Shown one piece after another: positions 1 through 8,809 of a stretch of DNA of 64,000 bases. Origin of the DNA: Actinotalea caeni (lineage in GTDB: Bacteria; Actinomycetota; Actinomycetes; Actinomycetales; Beutenbergiaceae); the NCBI RefSeq assembly GCF_009733795.1, contig NZ_WNXX01000002.1:62001-126000 (forward strand), read 5' to 3'. Under the pieces are notes generated by a model. It did not search any database. It was not told the origin of the DNA and saw only the letters and a program-made list of their open reading frames with translations. A program made the position numbers and the translations under genes. The first letter of the stretch is position 1, and every line of letters starts with the position of its first letter.

Positions 1-677
1 TCGAACCGCTTGCCACCGGAGGTGTAGGGCGCGGCGACGTGGCGGACGATCGCGCGCGGCTGGAAGACGAGGCGCCCGCCCGCCTTCCCGAGTCGCAGCG
101 AGATGTCGGACTCCTCGCACAGGCAGGTGCCGGGGTAGTTGCCGCGGATGCCGCCGATCGCGTCGAGTGCGCTGCGGCGGAACGACATGTTCGCCCCGAG
201 GAGGTGGTCGACCTCGATGACGCGGCCGGGATCGGCGGCGAAGTTGCCGGTCAGGCGGCCGTCGGGCAGCAGCCGCCCGATCTCCCCGAGACCCGAGGTC
301 TCTTCCCCCTCGATACCATTGAGCGCTCGTCCGCCGACCGCCACCACCGAGGGGTCCTCGTACGGCGCCAGCAGCTGGTCGAGCCAGTCCGGGTCGACGA
401 AGGCGTCGTCGTCGATGAACGCGATGACGTCGCCGTCGGTCGCCGCGTAACCGAGCTGCCGCGACTCCGGCATCGTGCCAGGACCGAGCTCGTTGCGCAC
501 GAGCCGGACGTCGGGGAACTCCTCGGCGACAAGGGTGATCGTGCGGTCGTCGGGGGAGGCGTCGACGACGACGATCTCTCGCGGGGCCGTGGACAGCCGG
601 CCGAGGTGCTCCAGGCAGGTCCGCACGTAGTCGGGCCGGGCGTAGGTGATGATGACGACCGAGGCGGTGAGGCTCAT
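1..677 (-). CDS. Glycosyltransferase family 2, partial (C-terminus outside window)
   Basis: The reading frame is open from the ATG at 677 down to the window edge, so only the first 225 residues are visible. The N-terminus MSLTASVVIITYARPDY is the first strand of a GT-A fold. It is followed by VVDASPDD, a metal-binding FIDDDAFVDPDW motif near residue 90, and an ED-like CEESDISLRLGKAGG motif near residue 195. These are hallmarks of inverting family 2 transferases that use nucleotide-sugar donors. It is the last visible gene of the leftward run with the Wzt/Wzm exporter and starts 10 nt after the stop of the preceding transferase. The acceptor and donor sugars cannot be read from the sequence. 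Confidence 0.88.
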   Translation of the reverse strand, partial: MSLTASVVIITYARPDYVRTCLEHLGRLSTAPREIVVVDASPDDRTITLVAEEFPDVRLVRNELGPGTMPESRQLGYAATDGDVIAFIDDDAFVDPDWLDQLLAPYEDPSVVAVGGRALNGIEGEETSGLGEIGRLLPDGRLTGNFAADPGRVIEVDHLLGANMSFRRSALDAIGGIRGNYPGTCLCEESDISLRLGKAGGRLVFQPRAIVRHVAAPYTSGGKRF

Positions 678-687
678 GGGGCTCCGT

Positions 688-1512
688 TCACTCCGGCACC
701 GTGACCATCCGGTACCAGTCCCGGCGCCGCAGCGGGTTGGTGAGCACCGTGCGCCACGGATGGCGCTGTCGACGTGCCCAGCGTTGGTACACGATCGGAC
801 GAGAGTAGTCCGCGGCGTGGCCCGACCAGCCGAACTTGCGCCGGATGGTGTCGTGGTCGCGCACCCACGAGTAGTGCAGCACCGCCTCGCGCGGCCGGAC
901 GACCTCGTGCACGATCGTCTCGTGGTGGTGGGCCGGGTCGGTGTTCCACGGTCGGAGGTCGACGCGGTAGGTCGGGACATCGGTCTGCCGGGCGTGCACG
1001 AGCTGCGTGCCCGCCCTGACCGCGAGCGGGCCGGGGTAGGACGCTGCAGGCCGCCAGAACCGCGTGCTCGCCTCCAGGTATCGCCCGCCCGCGACGCGCG
1101 TGTACAACCAGCGGGAGGGGTAGGCGAGCGCCGCGGCGCCCGCCGCGTCGGCATGCCGTAGCGACTGGAAGAACCGGCCGGCGTCGAGCATCACCTCGTC
1201 GGTGTCGAGCTGCAGCACCCAGTCCGCTTCCTCGGAGGCGAGGTCGAGCGCCGTCTGGCGCTGGAACGTGTCGTTGTCCAGCGGCTCCTCGTCGAGGCGC
1301 GCGAAGTGTCCGGGTGCGTGCACGCACTTGCCGGCGGTGTCGAGGGAGTCGATGATCTCGAGGCACTCGTCGACAGGCAGCGGTGTCCCCGTCCACGAGG
1401 TCGACGTCTCGTCGTAGGACAGCACGATGCGCTCGACGTGGTCGTAGTAGGACCGCAAGCTCTGCGCGAGGAAGTTGGGGTCTGCCACCAGGACGTACGC
1501 CGTGACGCGCAT
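688..1512 (-). CDS. Glycosyltransferase family 2-like protein
   Basis: This 274-residue protein starts MRVTAYVLVADPNFLAQSL. It has a DTDE metal-binding motif (LQLDTDEVM, about residue 105) in the position of the DXD of GT-A enzymes. The N-terminal strand is less typical than in its neighbours, so it resembles the Glyco_tranf_2_4 branch acting on glycan or lipid-linked acceptors. Its ATG overlaps the stop codon of the ABC permease (ATGA at 1509-1512), so the two are translationally coupled. It probably elongates or decorates the glycan handled by that exporter. The longer frame reading back to 2283 is only an out-of-frame extension through the permease gene. Confidence 0.8.
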   Translation of the reverse strand: MRVTAYVLVADPNFLAQSLRSYYDHVERIVLSYDETSTSWTGTPLPVDECLEIIDSLDTAGKCVHAPGHFARLDEEPLDNDTFQRQTALDLASEEADWVLQLDTDEVMLDAGRFFQSLRHADAAGAAALAYPSRWLYTRVAGGRYLEASTRFWRPAASYPGPLAVRAGTQLVHARQTDVPTYRVDLRPWNTDPAHHHETIVHEVVRPREAVLHYSWVRDHDTIRRKFGWSGHAADYSRPIVYQRWARRQRHPWRTVLTNPLRRRDWYRMVTVPE

Positions 1513-2339
1513 CAGATGTAGTCCGCGAACTCGCGCTCGTTCTTCTGGAAGACGAGAGTGCCGAGGAAGAACACCAACGGGCCGGCGACCGCGATGGCGA
1601 CGAGCTGCCACACCGGCGGCATCGCGGTGCCCAGCGTCGACCAGCGGAAGGCCTCCAGGAACCAGGTGACGGGATTGATCTCGAACAGCCAGCGCAGGTT
1701 CTGCGGCACGGCTGAGAGCGCGTAGGCGAGGGGGCTCGCGTACATCAGCAGCTGCATGAACCACGGCAGTACGTAACCGACGTCGCGGTACTTGACCAGG
1801 TAGGCCGCAGCCGCCAGCCCGAACCCGACACCGAGCAGCATCGTCAGCACGATCCAGACCGGCAGGAGCAGGATCTGCCACCCGGGCGCGATGCCGAAGA
1901 TGATCATGAGGACGACCAGCAGCGAGAACCCGACGAGGAAGTCGAGCACGATGGAGGCCAGGCTCGAGATCGGCACCAGCAGCCGTGGGAAGAAGACCTT
2001 CTGCACGAGCGACTGGTTGCTCACCATCGACGACGACGACCGGCCGAGTGCGCCGTTGAACAGGTTCCACGCGAGCATGCCGGCGAGCGTGAACACGAAG
2101 GTCGGCACGCCCTCGGTCGAGAGGTCGGCGATGACGCCGAAGACGATCGTGAAGATGCCCGCGCCCGCCAGGGGCTGCAGAACCACCCAGGCGATCCCGA
2201 AGATCGTCTGCCGGTACCGGACGATGATGTCGCGCTGGGCGAGTCGGATGGCGACCTCGCGAGCGCGCCAGATCTCCCGCCACGGCGGCAGGTTGAGGCG
2301 GCCGGGCGGCGTGATGACGATGCGGTCGGGGTTGTCCAC
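1512..2339 (-). CDS. ABC-2 type polysaccharide export permease (Wzm-like)
   Basis: This 275-residue integral membrane protein has about six hydrophobic segments and belongs to the ABC-2 permease family that exports O-antigen, teichoic acid or galactan-type glycans. The N-terminal region LPPWREIWRAREVAIRLAQR followed by DIIVRYRQT is the conserved cytoplasmic interface helix of Wzm/TagG proteins. The start is GTG, one base from the stop of the upstream ATPase gene (2341), so the two form a single exporter unit. It would move a finished undecaprenyl-linked glycan across the cytoplasmic membrane. TagG, RfbD or Wzm would be equally valid names, so no symbol is assigned. Confidence 0.9.
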   Translation of the reverse strand: MDNPDRIVITPPGRLNLPPWREIWRAREVAIRLAQRDIIVRYRQTIFGIAWVVLQPLAGAGIFTIVFGVIADLSTEGVPTFVFTLAGMLAWNLFNGALGRSSSSMVSNQSLVQKVFFPRLLVPISSLASIVLDFLVGFSLLVVLMIIFGIAPGWQILLLPVWIVLTMLLGVGFGLAAAAYLVKYRDVGYVLPWFMQLLMYASPLAYALSAVPQNLRWLFEINPVTWFLEAFRWSTLGTAMPPVWQLVAIAVAGPLVFFLGTLVFQKNEREFADYI

Positions 2340-2340
2340 C

Positions 2341-3555
2341 TCAGCGCCCCTCGTAGTCGAAGTTCACGAAGACGAGACCCTTCTCGGTGCTGGAGGACTC
2401 CGAGAACTCGGGGTACGGCAGGTCGGGAAGCACCTCGAACCTCCAGGCGCCCTCCCAGGCGTCCAGCACGCCGGCCTGGCACACGTAGACGTCGACGGTG
2501 TACTGGCCGGGCTTCAGCCACAGGTCGCGGACGACGAGTCGCCCCGACTGCGGCTCGCTCGGGTCGAACCACTTGCCGACGAGCCGCGAGTCGCACTGCG
2601 CGATCACGGCGCCCTGGTCGTTGTTGATGTGCGCGGAGACGAAGTAGGTGCCGATGAGCTTCTTCGAGCGTGGCACCGTGAAGTCGATGACGATGTCGTC
2701 GCCCGACTTCACGAACTCGTCGCTCATCGACACGGACTCGAGCCTGACCTTGCCGTTGCCCGGCCGGCTCTTCGGGTCGCTCTGCGCGAGCGCGAAGCTC
2801 TCGAAGCTGTCGCGGTAGGCCTCGAGCGTGCCGTCGACGGTGCCGGAGTAGACCAGGTGGCCGCGGTCGAGCAGCATCGCCGAGGTGCACAGCGCCTGCA
2901 CGGTCTGCAGCTGGTGGCTCACGTAGAGCACCGTGCGGCCGCCGGTGGCGGCCTCGCGCATCTTGGCGATCGAGCGGCGCTGGAACTCCGCGTCGCCGAC
3001 GGCGAGCACCTCGTCGATCGCGAGGATCTCGGTGTCGAGGTGCGCGGCGACCGAGAACGCCAGCCGCACGTACATGCCGGAGGAGTAGCGCTTGACCGGG
3101 GTGGCGAGGAACTTCTCGATGCCGGAGAACTCGACGATCTCGTCGTAGCGGCGCAGGATCTCCTTGCGGGTCATCCCCAGGATCGCACCGTTGAGGAAGA
3201 TGTTCTCCTTGCCCGTGAGCTCCGGGTGGAAGCCCGTGCCGACCTCGAGCAGCGACCCGACGCGGCCGTTGAGCTCGATCCTGCCGCGCGTCGGTGCCGT
3301 CACACGGGTGAGCAGCTTCAGCAGCGTGGACTTGCCGGCCCCGTTGCGGCCGACGATGCCGACGGCCTCGCCCCGCGGGATCTCGAACGAGACGTCGTCG
3401 AGGGCGTCGAAGAGCGTGTACTTCATCTTGCCGGTCGAGCGCAGCCACTGGATGGCCGCCTGCACCGACGTCGAGGGCCGTTCCCCGAAGGCGCCGAGTC
3501 GGTACGTCTTGCCCAACCCCGAGACGACGATTGCGGGGTCCGCCGTGCTGGTCAC
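2341..3555 (-). CDS. ABC polysaccharide exporter ATPase with C-terminal glycan-binding-type domain (Wzt-like)
   Basis: The 404-residue protein has a Walker A GRNGAGKST at residues 69-77, a signature YSSGMY around 157-162 and Walker B EILAIDE at 176-182. This signature variant is typical of Wzt/TagH ATPases. After about residue 250 comes a beta-rich extension (VRLESVSMSDEF, then GDDIVIDFTV) that resembles the Wzt C-terminal domain. In characterised systems that domain recognises a modified chain end before export. The start is GTG at 3555. It sits between a GT4 gene and the permease in the same orientation. The extension suggests the exported polymer carries a terminal tag, which is inference from the Wzt family. 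Confidence 0.92.
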   Translation of the reverse strand: MTSTADPAIVVSGLGKTYRLGAFGERPSTSVQAAIQWLRSTGKMKYTLFDALDDVSFEIPRGEAVGIVGRNGAGKSTLLKLLTRVTAPTRGRIELNGRVGSLLEVGTGFHPELTGKENIFLNGAILGMTRKEILRRYDEIVEFSGIEKFLATPVKRYSSGMYVRLAFSVAAHLDTEILAIDEVLAVGDAEFQRRSIAKMREAATGGRTVLYVSHQLQTVQALCTSAMLLDRGHLVYSGTVDGTLEAYRDSFESFALAQSDPKSRPGNGKVRLESVSMSDEFVKSGDDIVIDFTVPRSKKLIGTYFVSAHINNDQGAVIAQCDSRLVGKWFDPSEPQSGRLVVRDLWLKPGQYTVDVYVCQAGVLDAWEGAWRFEVLPDLPYPEFSESSSTEKGLVFVNFDYEGR

Positions 3556-3614
3556 GGGAGAAAACTACCCGGTACTACCGGCGACGTGAGCCGCGGCTCA
3601 CGCGCGCCCGCGCG

Positions 3615-4625
3615 TCAGACCAGACCGAGCGCCGATCGCCACAGCTCCGCGTGCTGCTGCGCGCTGCGGTCCCAGGTGAACGACTGCGCCCGTGCACGCC
3701 CTCTCGCGCGCATCGTCGCGACCTCCGAGTCCTCCGACGTGGCGAAGATCAGACCCTCCGCGATCGCGGGCCCGTCGGGCTCGACCAGCAGGCCCCCGTC
3801 GCCCACCACCTCCACCAGCGAGCTGGTGCGTGCGGCGACCACCGGGACGCCAACCGCCATCCCCTCCAGGGCCGGCAGCCCGAACCCCTCGTACAGCGAG
3901 GGCACGACGACGGCAGCTGCACCGGCGAGCAGGCCGGGCACGACGTCGTCGGCCACCCGACCGAGCAGCCGCGTGCGGGGCAGCGACCCGAACAGAGCGG
4001 TGCGGCGCGGGTGGGGCGGGCCGCTGAGCGCGAGGGTGAGGTCGGGCCGGGCCCGCGCGACCAGCGGCCACGCCTCGGCGAGACCCTCGAGGTTCTTGCG
4101 TGCCGAGGCGCCTCCGGCGTGCAGCACGTAGGGCTCCTCCAGCCCGAGCCGTGCACGCGCCTCGGGGTCGAGCGGCCGCGCGTCGAAGAACCGCTCGTCG
4201 ACGCCGTTGTGGATCGCGTGCACGTTCTCGATGCCGAGGTGCTCGGCGACGTCGTCGGCGGAGAACTGGGAGGGAGCGACGACCGCGACCGCCCGCCGGA
4301 GGTCGGCGGACGCGAACGGTTCCGGCGTCGACTCGTCGGGGAAGCGCCACGCGACGGTGTCGTGGATGGTGATGATCTCCGGCACCCGGGCCGGTGGCAT
4401 CCCCAGACCCATCCGGTGCACGACGTCGGCACCCCGGTACATGGCCGCCCCGGCGACGGCGCGCACCGGCCGAGGGGCCGAGCGCAGCACCCAGGTGGGC
4501 AGCCGGGCGGTGCCGGGCAGCTCCGAGCGGACCGACCGGACGATCTCGCGCCGCACCTCGACGGCGTCGCCCAGCACACCCGGGGCGCGCCGGATGATCT
4601 CTTCCTCGTAGACCTGCTGCCCCAT
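3615..4625 (-). CDS. Glycosyltransferase family 4 (GT-B)
   Basis: The visible part is a GT-B transferase of the GT4/GT1 clan: the C-terminal donor-binding half has VVVPSLYEGFGLPALEGMA with the E-x7-E arrangement, preceded by HAGGASARKNLEGLAEAW. The first ATG in frame is at 4625, but the residues immediately upstream (RITFATIATAAP) form the missing first beta strand of the fold. There is no ATG, GTG or TTG upstream in frame. An ATT codon at 4662-4664 lies 5 nt after a GGAGG and is the probable true start, giving 349 residues. The gene heads the leftward run towards the exporter and diverges from the GT4 gene at 4739. Confidence 0.86.
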   Translation of the reverse strand: MGQQVYEEEIIRRAPGVLGDAVEVRREIVRSVRSELPGTARLPTWVLRSAPRPVRAVAGAAMYRGADVVHRMGLGMPPARVPEIITIHDTVAWRFPDESTPEPFASADLRRAVAVVAPSQFSADDVAEHLGIENVHAIHNGVDERFFDARPLDPEARARLGLEEPYVLHAGGASARKNLEGLAEAWPLVARARPDLTLALSGPPHPRRTALFGSLPRTRLLGRVADDVVPGLLAGAAAVVVPSLYEGFGLPALEGMAVGVPVVAARTSSLVEVVGDGGLLVEPDGPAIAEGLIFATSEDSEVATMRARGRARAQSFTWDRSAQQHAELWRSALGLV

Positions 4626-4738
4626 GGGCGCCGCGGTGGCTATGGTCGCGAACGTGATGCGAATGACGGCCTCCGGAGCGGGGTCGACGCCGTGCGGCGG
4701 GGCGGCTGAGGATCCGAGCGTAGCGACCCGGGCCTCGC

Positions 4739-5902
4739 GTGGCTGACGTCGCGCTCGTCGCGAGCTCGTTCGCGCCCCGGGTCGGCGGCGTCGAGGAGCA
4801 CGTGCGCAACGCCGCCGCGCGGCTGCGGGAGCAAGGCGTGGACGTGGTCGTCTGGACGGTCGACCAGGGCGATGCGGTGCCGGCGGAGGTCGACGGCGTG
4901 CCCGTCCGCGTGCTGCCCTGCCCGCTGCCGGCCCGCACGCCCAGGTCGCTGCTGTCCTTCGTGTGGCGCGGACCGTGGGCGGCGCTGCGGTGGGCGGGCG
5001 CGCTGCGGCGGGACCGTCCGCGCGTGCTCCATGTGCAGTGCTTCGGTCCGAACGGGGTGTGGGCGCTCGCGGCGAGCCTGCTGACGCGGAGGCGTCTCCT
5101 CGTCACGAGCCACGGTGAGACCTTCGGTGACGCCGACGACGCCTTCGGAGGGTCGGCGCTGCTGCGCCGGGGTCTGCGCGCGGCACTGGGCCGAGCGGCC
5201 GTCGTCACCGGCTGCGCCGCACGCGTCGTCGACGACCTCGAGCGGCGCTTCGGGTTGGCACCCGGGCGCGGCGTCGTCGTCGCCAACGGTGTCGACCTCG
5301 ACGAGCAGGCGGGTGACGTGCCTCCCGGGACCCCGGCTCGCTACGTGCTCGCGCTCGGTCGCCTCGTGGAGAACAAGGGGTTCGACCTGCTGGTGCGCGC
5401 GTTCGCCGCCGCGCGGCTGCCCGACGACGTCCACCTGGTGGTCGGCGGTGACGGCCCCGAGGACGCCCGCCTGCGGCGGCTGGCGGCCGAGCTCGGGGTC
5501 GCGGGACGGACCCACCTGCCGGGGCGGCTCGCACGTGGCCAGGTGGTGGCGCTCGCGAGCGGCGCGGAGGTGCTCGCCGTGCCGAGCCGCGCCGAGGCGT
5601 TCGGGATCGTCGTGCTCGAGGGGTGGCGCGCGGGGGTGCCGGTGGTCGCCACCACGCGCGGCGGGCCCGCGGATCTCGTGCGCGACGGCGAGGACGGCTG
5701 GCTCGCGGACCCGGAGGACACCGAGGCGTTCGCGGCGGCGCTGCGAGCCGCGGTGCTCGACCGCGACGCGGCGGCCAGGATCGGACGCGCCGGCCGTGCG
5801 CGCGTCCAGGAGTTCACGTGGGAGCGGATCGCGGGGGAGTACCTGGACCTCTACCGTTCGATCGGCGTCGCCGGCCCCCGCGTGGCGGGCTCGCGGCCGT
5901 GA
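4739..5902 (+). CDS. Glycosyltransferase family 4
   Basis: This 387-residue GT-B enzyme starts at GTG 4739 (MADVALVASSFAPRVGGVE). The GGVEEHV loop near residue 17 is the usual acceptor-side motif of GT4 enzymes. The donor-binding half contains LALGRLVENKGFDLL and the E-x7-E motif in SRAEAFGIVVLEGWRAGVP. It belongs to the group that transfers mannose, glucose or GlcNAc-type residues with retention. It diverges from the GT4 gene on the other strand, with about 75 bp for both promoters, and is followed within 25 bp by a GT2 gene in the same direction. Confidence 0.9.
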   Translation: MADVALVASSFAPRVGGVEEHVRNAAARLREQGVDVVVWTVDQGDAVPAEVDGVPVRVLPCPLPARTPRSLLSFVWRGPWAALRWAGALRRDRPRVLHVQCFGPNGVWALAASLLTRRRLLVTSHGETFGDADDAFGGSALLRRGLRAALGRAAVVTGCAARVVDDLERRFGLAPGRGVVVANGVDLDEQAGDVPPGTPARYVLALGRLVENKGFDLLVRAFAAARLPDDVHLVVGGDGPEDARLRRLAAELGVAGRTHLPGRLARGQVVALASGAEVLAVPSRAEAFGIVVLEGWRAGVPVVATTRGGPADLVRDGEDGWLADPEDTEAFAAALRAAVLDRDAAARIGRAGRARVQEFTWERIAGEYLDLYRSIGVAGPRVAGSRP

Positions 5903-5924
5903 CGGCGTCGGTAGCATGCGCGAG

Positions 5925-6851
5925 GTGACCCCTCGCCCGTCCCTGGTCAGCGTGGTCGTCGCCACGAACCGGGCCAGGCCCTTCCTCGCCGAGGCGTTGG
6001 CCTCGGTGCGGGCACAGACGTACGCCGCCGTCGAGCTCGTCGTCGTCGACGACGGCTCGCCGGAGCCCGCCGACGTCGCCGCAGCGGTGGCATCGTTCCC
6101 TGGCGCCGTGCTGGTGCGGCAGCCGCCGTCCGGTGTGGGCGTTGCCCGCAACGTCGGCGCCGCCCGTGCGACCGGCGAGCTCCTCGCCTTCCTGGACGAC
6201 GACGACCGGTGGCACCCGGAGCGCCTCGCGGCACAGGTCGCCATGCTGCAGGCGAGCGCGGACGCGGTCGCCTGCTACTGCGGCATGCGGACGATCGACA
6301 CCGACGGTGCGGTGCTGGTCGAGGCGGACCAGGTGGCGATCGCCGACCGGACGGATGTCGCCCGGCGGGTGACGGGGATCATCCTGCCCAACCTTCTCGT
6401 CCGGACGGCCGCGTTCCACGCCGTCGGCGGTTTCCACGCGGGTATCAGGCTGGCCGAGGACCTCGACCTCGTGCTGCGGCTGGCGGAGAGGGGTCGGTTC
6501 GTCTTCGAGCCGCGAGCACTCGTCGACTACCGGGCGCACGGTCAGAACACGACGGCGCGGCATCGCGAGCTGACACGCAGCATCGACCAGGTGCTTCGGC
6601 TGCACGCGTGGTCGGCGCGCGAGCGGGGCGACCACGCGCTCGAGGCGGCGCTGCGCGAGAGCCTGCGCAAGAACGACAGGTTCGCATGGTGGAGCGCCGG
6701 CCGTGCGGCCCGCGCCGCGGCACGGGAGCGCCGGCCGGCTGCCGCGCTCGGGGAGATCGGTTGGGCGCTGCGGACGGCCCCGGGCGGGCTGCTCGACGGC
6801 GTCGCGCGCCGGTTGCGGACGAGGTCCGACGAGCCAGGAGGTCGGTCATGA
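5925..6851 (+). CDS. Glycosyltransferase family 2
   Basis: This GT-A enzyme of 308 residues shows LVSVVVATNRARPF at the N-terminus, VVVDDGSPEP, the metal-binding LAFLDDDDRWHPERL motif near residue 90, and a catalytic-base region AEDLDLVLRLAERG near residue 180. GTG 5925 is chosen because a TAGCAT box at 5912-5917 lies exactly 7 nt before it, the leaderless arrangement seen repeatedly in this window. The ATG at 5916 overlaps that box and is less likely. Its stop overlaps the ATG of the next gene (ATGA at 6848-6851), so the two are translationally coupled. Donor and acceptor are unknown. Confidence 0.88.
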   Translation: MTPRPSLVSVVVATNRARPFLAEALASVRAQTYAAVELVVVDDGSPEPADVAAAVASFPGAVLVRQPPSGVGVARNVGAARATGELLAFLDDDDRWHPERLAAQVAMLQASADAVACYCGMRTIDTDGAVLVEADQVAIADRTDVARRVTGIILPNLLVRTAAFHAVGGFHAGIRLAEDLDLVLRLAERGRFVFEPRALVDYRAHGQNTTARHRELTRSIDQVLRLHAWSARERGDHALEAALRESLRKNDRFAWWSAGRAARAAARERRPAAALGEIGWALRTAPGGLLDGVARRLRTRSDEPGGRS

Positions 6852-8809
6852 GGGTGATGCGGGTCGCGCACCACGCGGTCGTCTCCGCCTGGCGCGAGCG
6901 TGAGCGGCGGCTGCGCGACCTCGGTGTCGACGTCCGGCTGCTGTCCGCCCGGCGCTGGGACGAGGGCGGCCGCCCGGTGCCCCTCGACGTCGAGGACGAC
7001 AGGTTCGTCGCCGGCGCCGCCACGCTCGGTCGCCACCCGAACGTCTTCCTCTACGACCCCCGTCCGCTGTGGCGCGCGCTCGGCCGCGCGCCCGACCTCC
7101 TCGACCTGCACGAGGAGCCGGTCGCGCTTGCGACGGCCGAGGTGCTGCTGCTGCGCCGGCTGCGAGGCGTGCGCGCACCGTACGTGCTCTACTCCGCCCA
7201 GAACATCGAGAAGCGCTACCCGGTGCCGTTCCGCTGGTTCGAGCGGTGGGCGCTGCGTGGTGCCGCGGCGGCCTACGTGTGCAACAGCGAGGCGGGCGAG
7301 ATCCTGCGCCGGAAGGGCCTGCGCGGCCCGGCCCGGCTGATCCCGCTCGGGGTCGACACGGCCACCTTCGTGCCGGCGGAGCGCAGCGGGCCGGCCGCCG
7401 AGCCGGTGATCGGCTACGTGGGCCGGCTCGAGCCCTACAAGGGTGTGGCGACGTTGCTGCAGGCACTGGTCGGTCGTCCGGCGTGGCGGCTGGAGATCAC
7501 CGGCGACGGGCCGCAGCGCGACGAGCTCGCGAGCCTCGCGCGCGAGCTGGGCGTCGCCGACCGGGTCTCGTTCCTCGGCTTCGCACAGGGCGACGACCTC
7601 GCTGCGCGGTACCGTCGCGTCGACGTCGTCGCGGTGCCGTCGATCCCGTGGCCGGGCTGGCTCGAGCAGTTCTGCCGCGTCGCCGTCGAGGCGATGGCCT
7701 CGGGCGTACCGGTGGTGGCCAGCCGGTCCGGCGCGATCCCGGACGTCGTCGGCGACTGCGGTGTGCTCGTCGAGCCACGGGACCCCGACGCGCTGCGCGC
7801 GGGTCTCGACGAGGCGCTGACGCCCGAGCGATGGCGCGAGCTCCACGAGCGCGGACCGGAACACGCGCAGCAGTTCACCTGGGAGCGCGTGGCCGAGCAG
7901 CACGAGGCCCTCTACCGCGAGGTGCTCCAGCCGCGTCCCAACGAGCGGGGCGCAGACCGGCCGCTGCCGCAGGTCGTGGCGATCGCCTACGGCGACCCGG
8001 ACCTGCTCGACGGTGCTCTGGGTGCACTCGAGGGCGAGCTCGACATCACGATCGTGGACAACTCCTCGGCGCCCGAGACGCGCGCGATGGCGCAGCGCCA
8101 CGGTGCGCACTACATCGACCCGGGGCGCAACCTCGGGTTCGGCGCCGGCGTCAACGTGGCGCTCCGCTCGCTCGCCGAGCGCGGGCTGGCCGACCGCGAC
8201 GTGCTGCTGCTCAACCCCGACGCGCGGATCTCCACCGCCGGCATCCGGACCATGCACGAGCTGCTGCGCTCTGCGGACGACATCGCGGCGGTCGGCGCCA
8301 CCCAGACGGTGCCCGACACCGGCGAGCAGGCGAGGGTCTGGTGGCCGTTCCCCTCGCCCGCCCGCGCCTGGATCGACGCGCTCGGGCTGGGCCGGTTCGA
8401 CCGCGCCCAGGGGTTCGCCATCGGGTCGGTGCTGCTGCTGCGCGCCGAGGCCGTGGCGGCGATCGGTGAGCTCGACGAACGGTTCTTCCTCTACGCCGAG
8501 GAGGTCGACTGGCAGAAGCGGGCGCGCGACGCCGGCTGGCGGATCGCGGTCGCCCCCGTCGAGGCGACGCACATCGGCGCGGGCACCACGAGCGACAGCA
8601 CGCGTCGCGAGGCGCTGTTCTTCGCGAGCAACGAGCTGTACCAGCGCAAGCACTTCGGGGCGCTGGGCTGGCAGGTGTTCCGCGCGGGGGTGGTCACCGG
8701 CGCACTGGTGCGCGAGGCGGTGGGCCGCGGTGAGCGGCGGGAGGAGGCCCGACGCCGGCGACGCATCTTCCTCGAGGGGCCGGTCGCCTACAGCAGGCGG
8801 GTCAGCTGA
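6848..8809 (+). CDS. Two-domain glycosyltransferase: GT4 fused to GT2
   Basis: One uninterrupted 653-residue frame encodes two complete transferases. Residues 1 to about 365 are a GT-B GT4 enzyme with IGYVGRLEPYKGVATLLQAL and EQFCRVAVEAMASGVPVVAS. Residues from about 370 to the end are a GT-A GT2 enzyme of the rhamnosyl/galactofuranosyl type. The second part has VAIAYGDPDLLDGAL, ITIVDNSS, RNLGFGAGVN, LLLNPDARIS and FFLYAEEVDWQKRARDAGW. No stop or internal start with a ribosome site was seen at the junction. Such a fusion would add two successive sugars. It ends 8 bp inside the convergent GT4 gene on the other strand. Confidence 0.9.
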   Translation: MRVMRVAHHAVVSAWRERERRLRDLGVDVRLLSARRWDEGGRPVPLDVEDDRFVAGAATLGRHPNVFLYDPRPLWRALGRAPDLLDLHEEPVALATAEVLLLRRLRGVRAPYVLYSAQNIEKRYPVPFRWFERWALRGAAAAYVCNSEAGEILRRKGLRGPARLIPLGVDTATFVPAERSGPAAEPVIGYVGRLEPYKGVATLLQALVGRPAWRLEITGDGPQRDELASLARELGVADRVSFLGFAQGDDLAARYRRVDVVAVPSIPWPGWLEQFCRVAVEAMASGVPVVASRSGAIPDVVGDCGVLVEPRDPDALRAGLDEALTPERWRELHERGPEHAQQFTWERVAEQHEALYREVLQPRPNERGADRPLPQVVAIAYGDPDLLDGALGALEGELDITIVDNSSAPETRAMAQRHGAHYIDPGRNLGFGAGVNVALRSLAERGLADRDVLLLNPDARISTAGIRTMHELLRSADDIAAVGATQTVPDTGEQARVWWPFPSPARAWIDALGLGRFDRAQGFAIGSVLLLRAEAVAAIGELDERFFLYAEEVDWQKRARDAGWRIAVAPVEATHIGAGTTSDSTRREALFFASNELYQRKHFGALGWQVFRAGVVTGALVREAVGRGERREEARRRRRIFLEGPVAYSRRVS

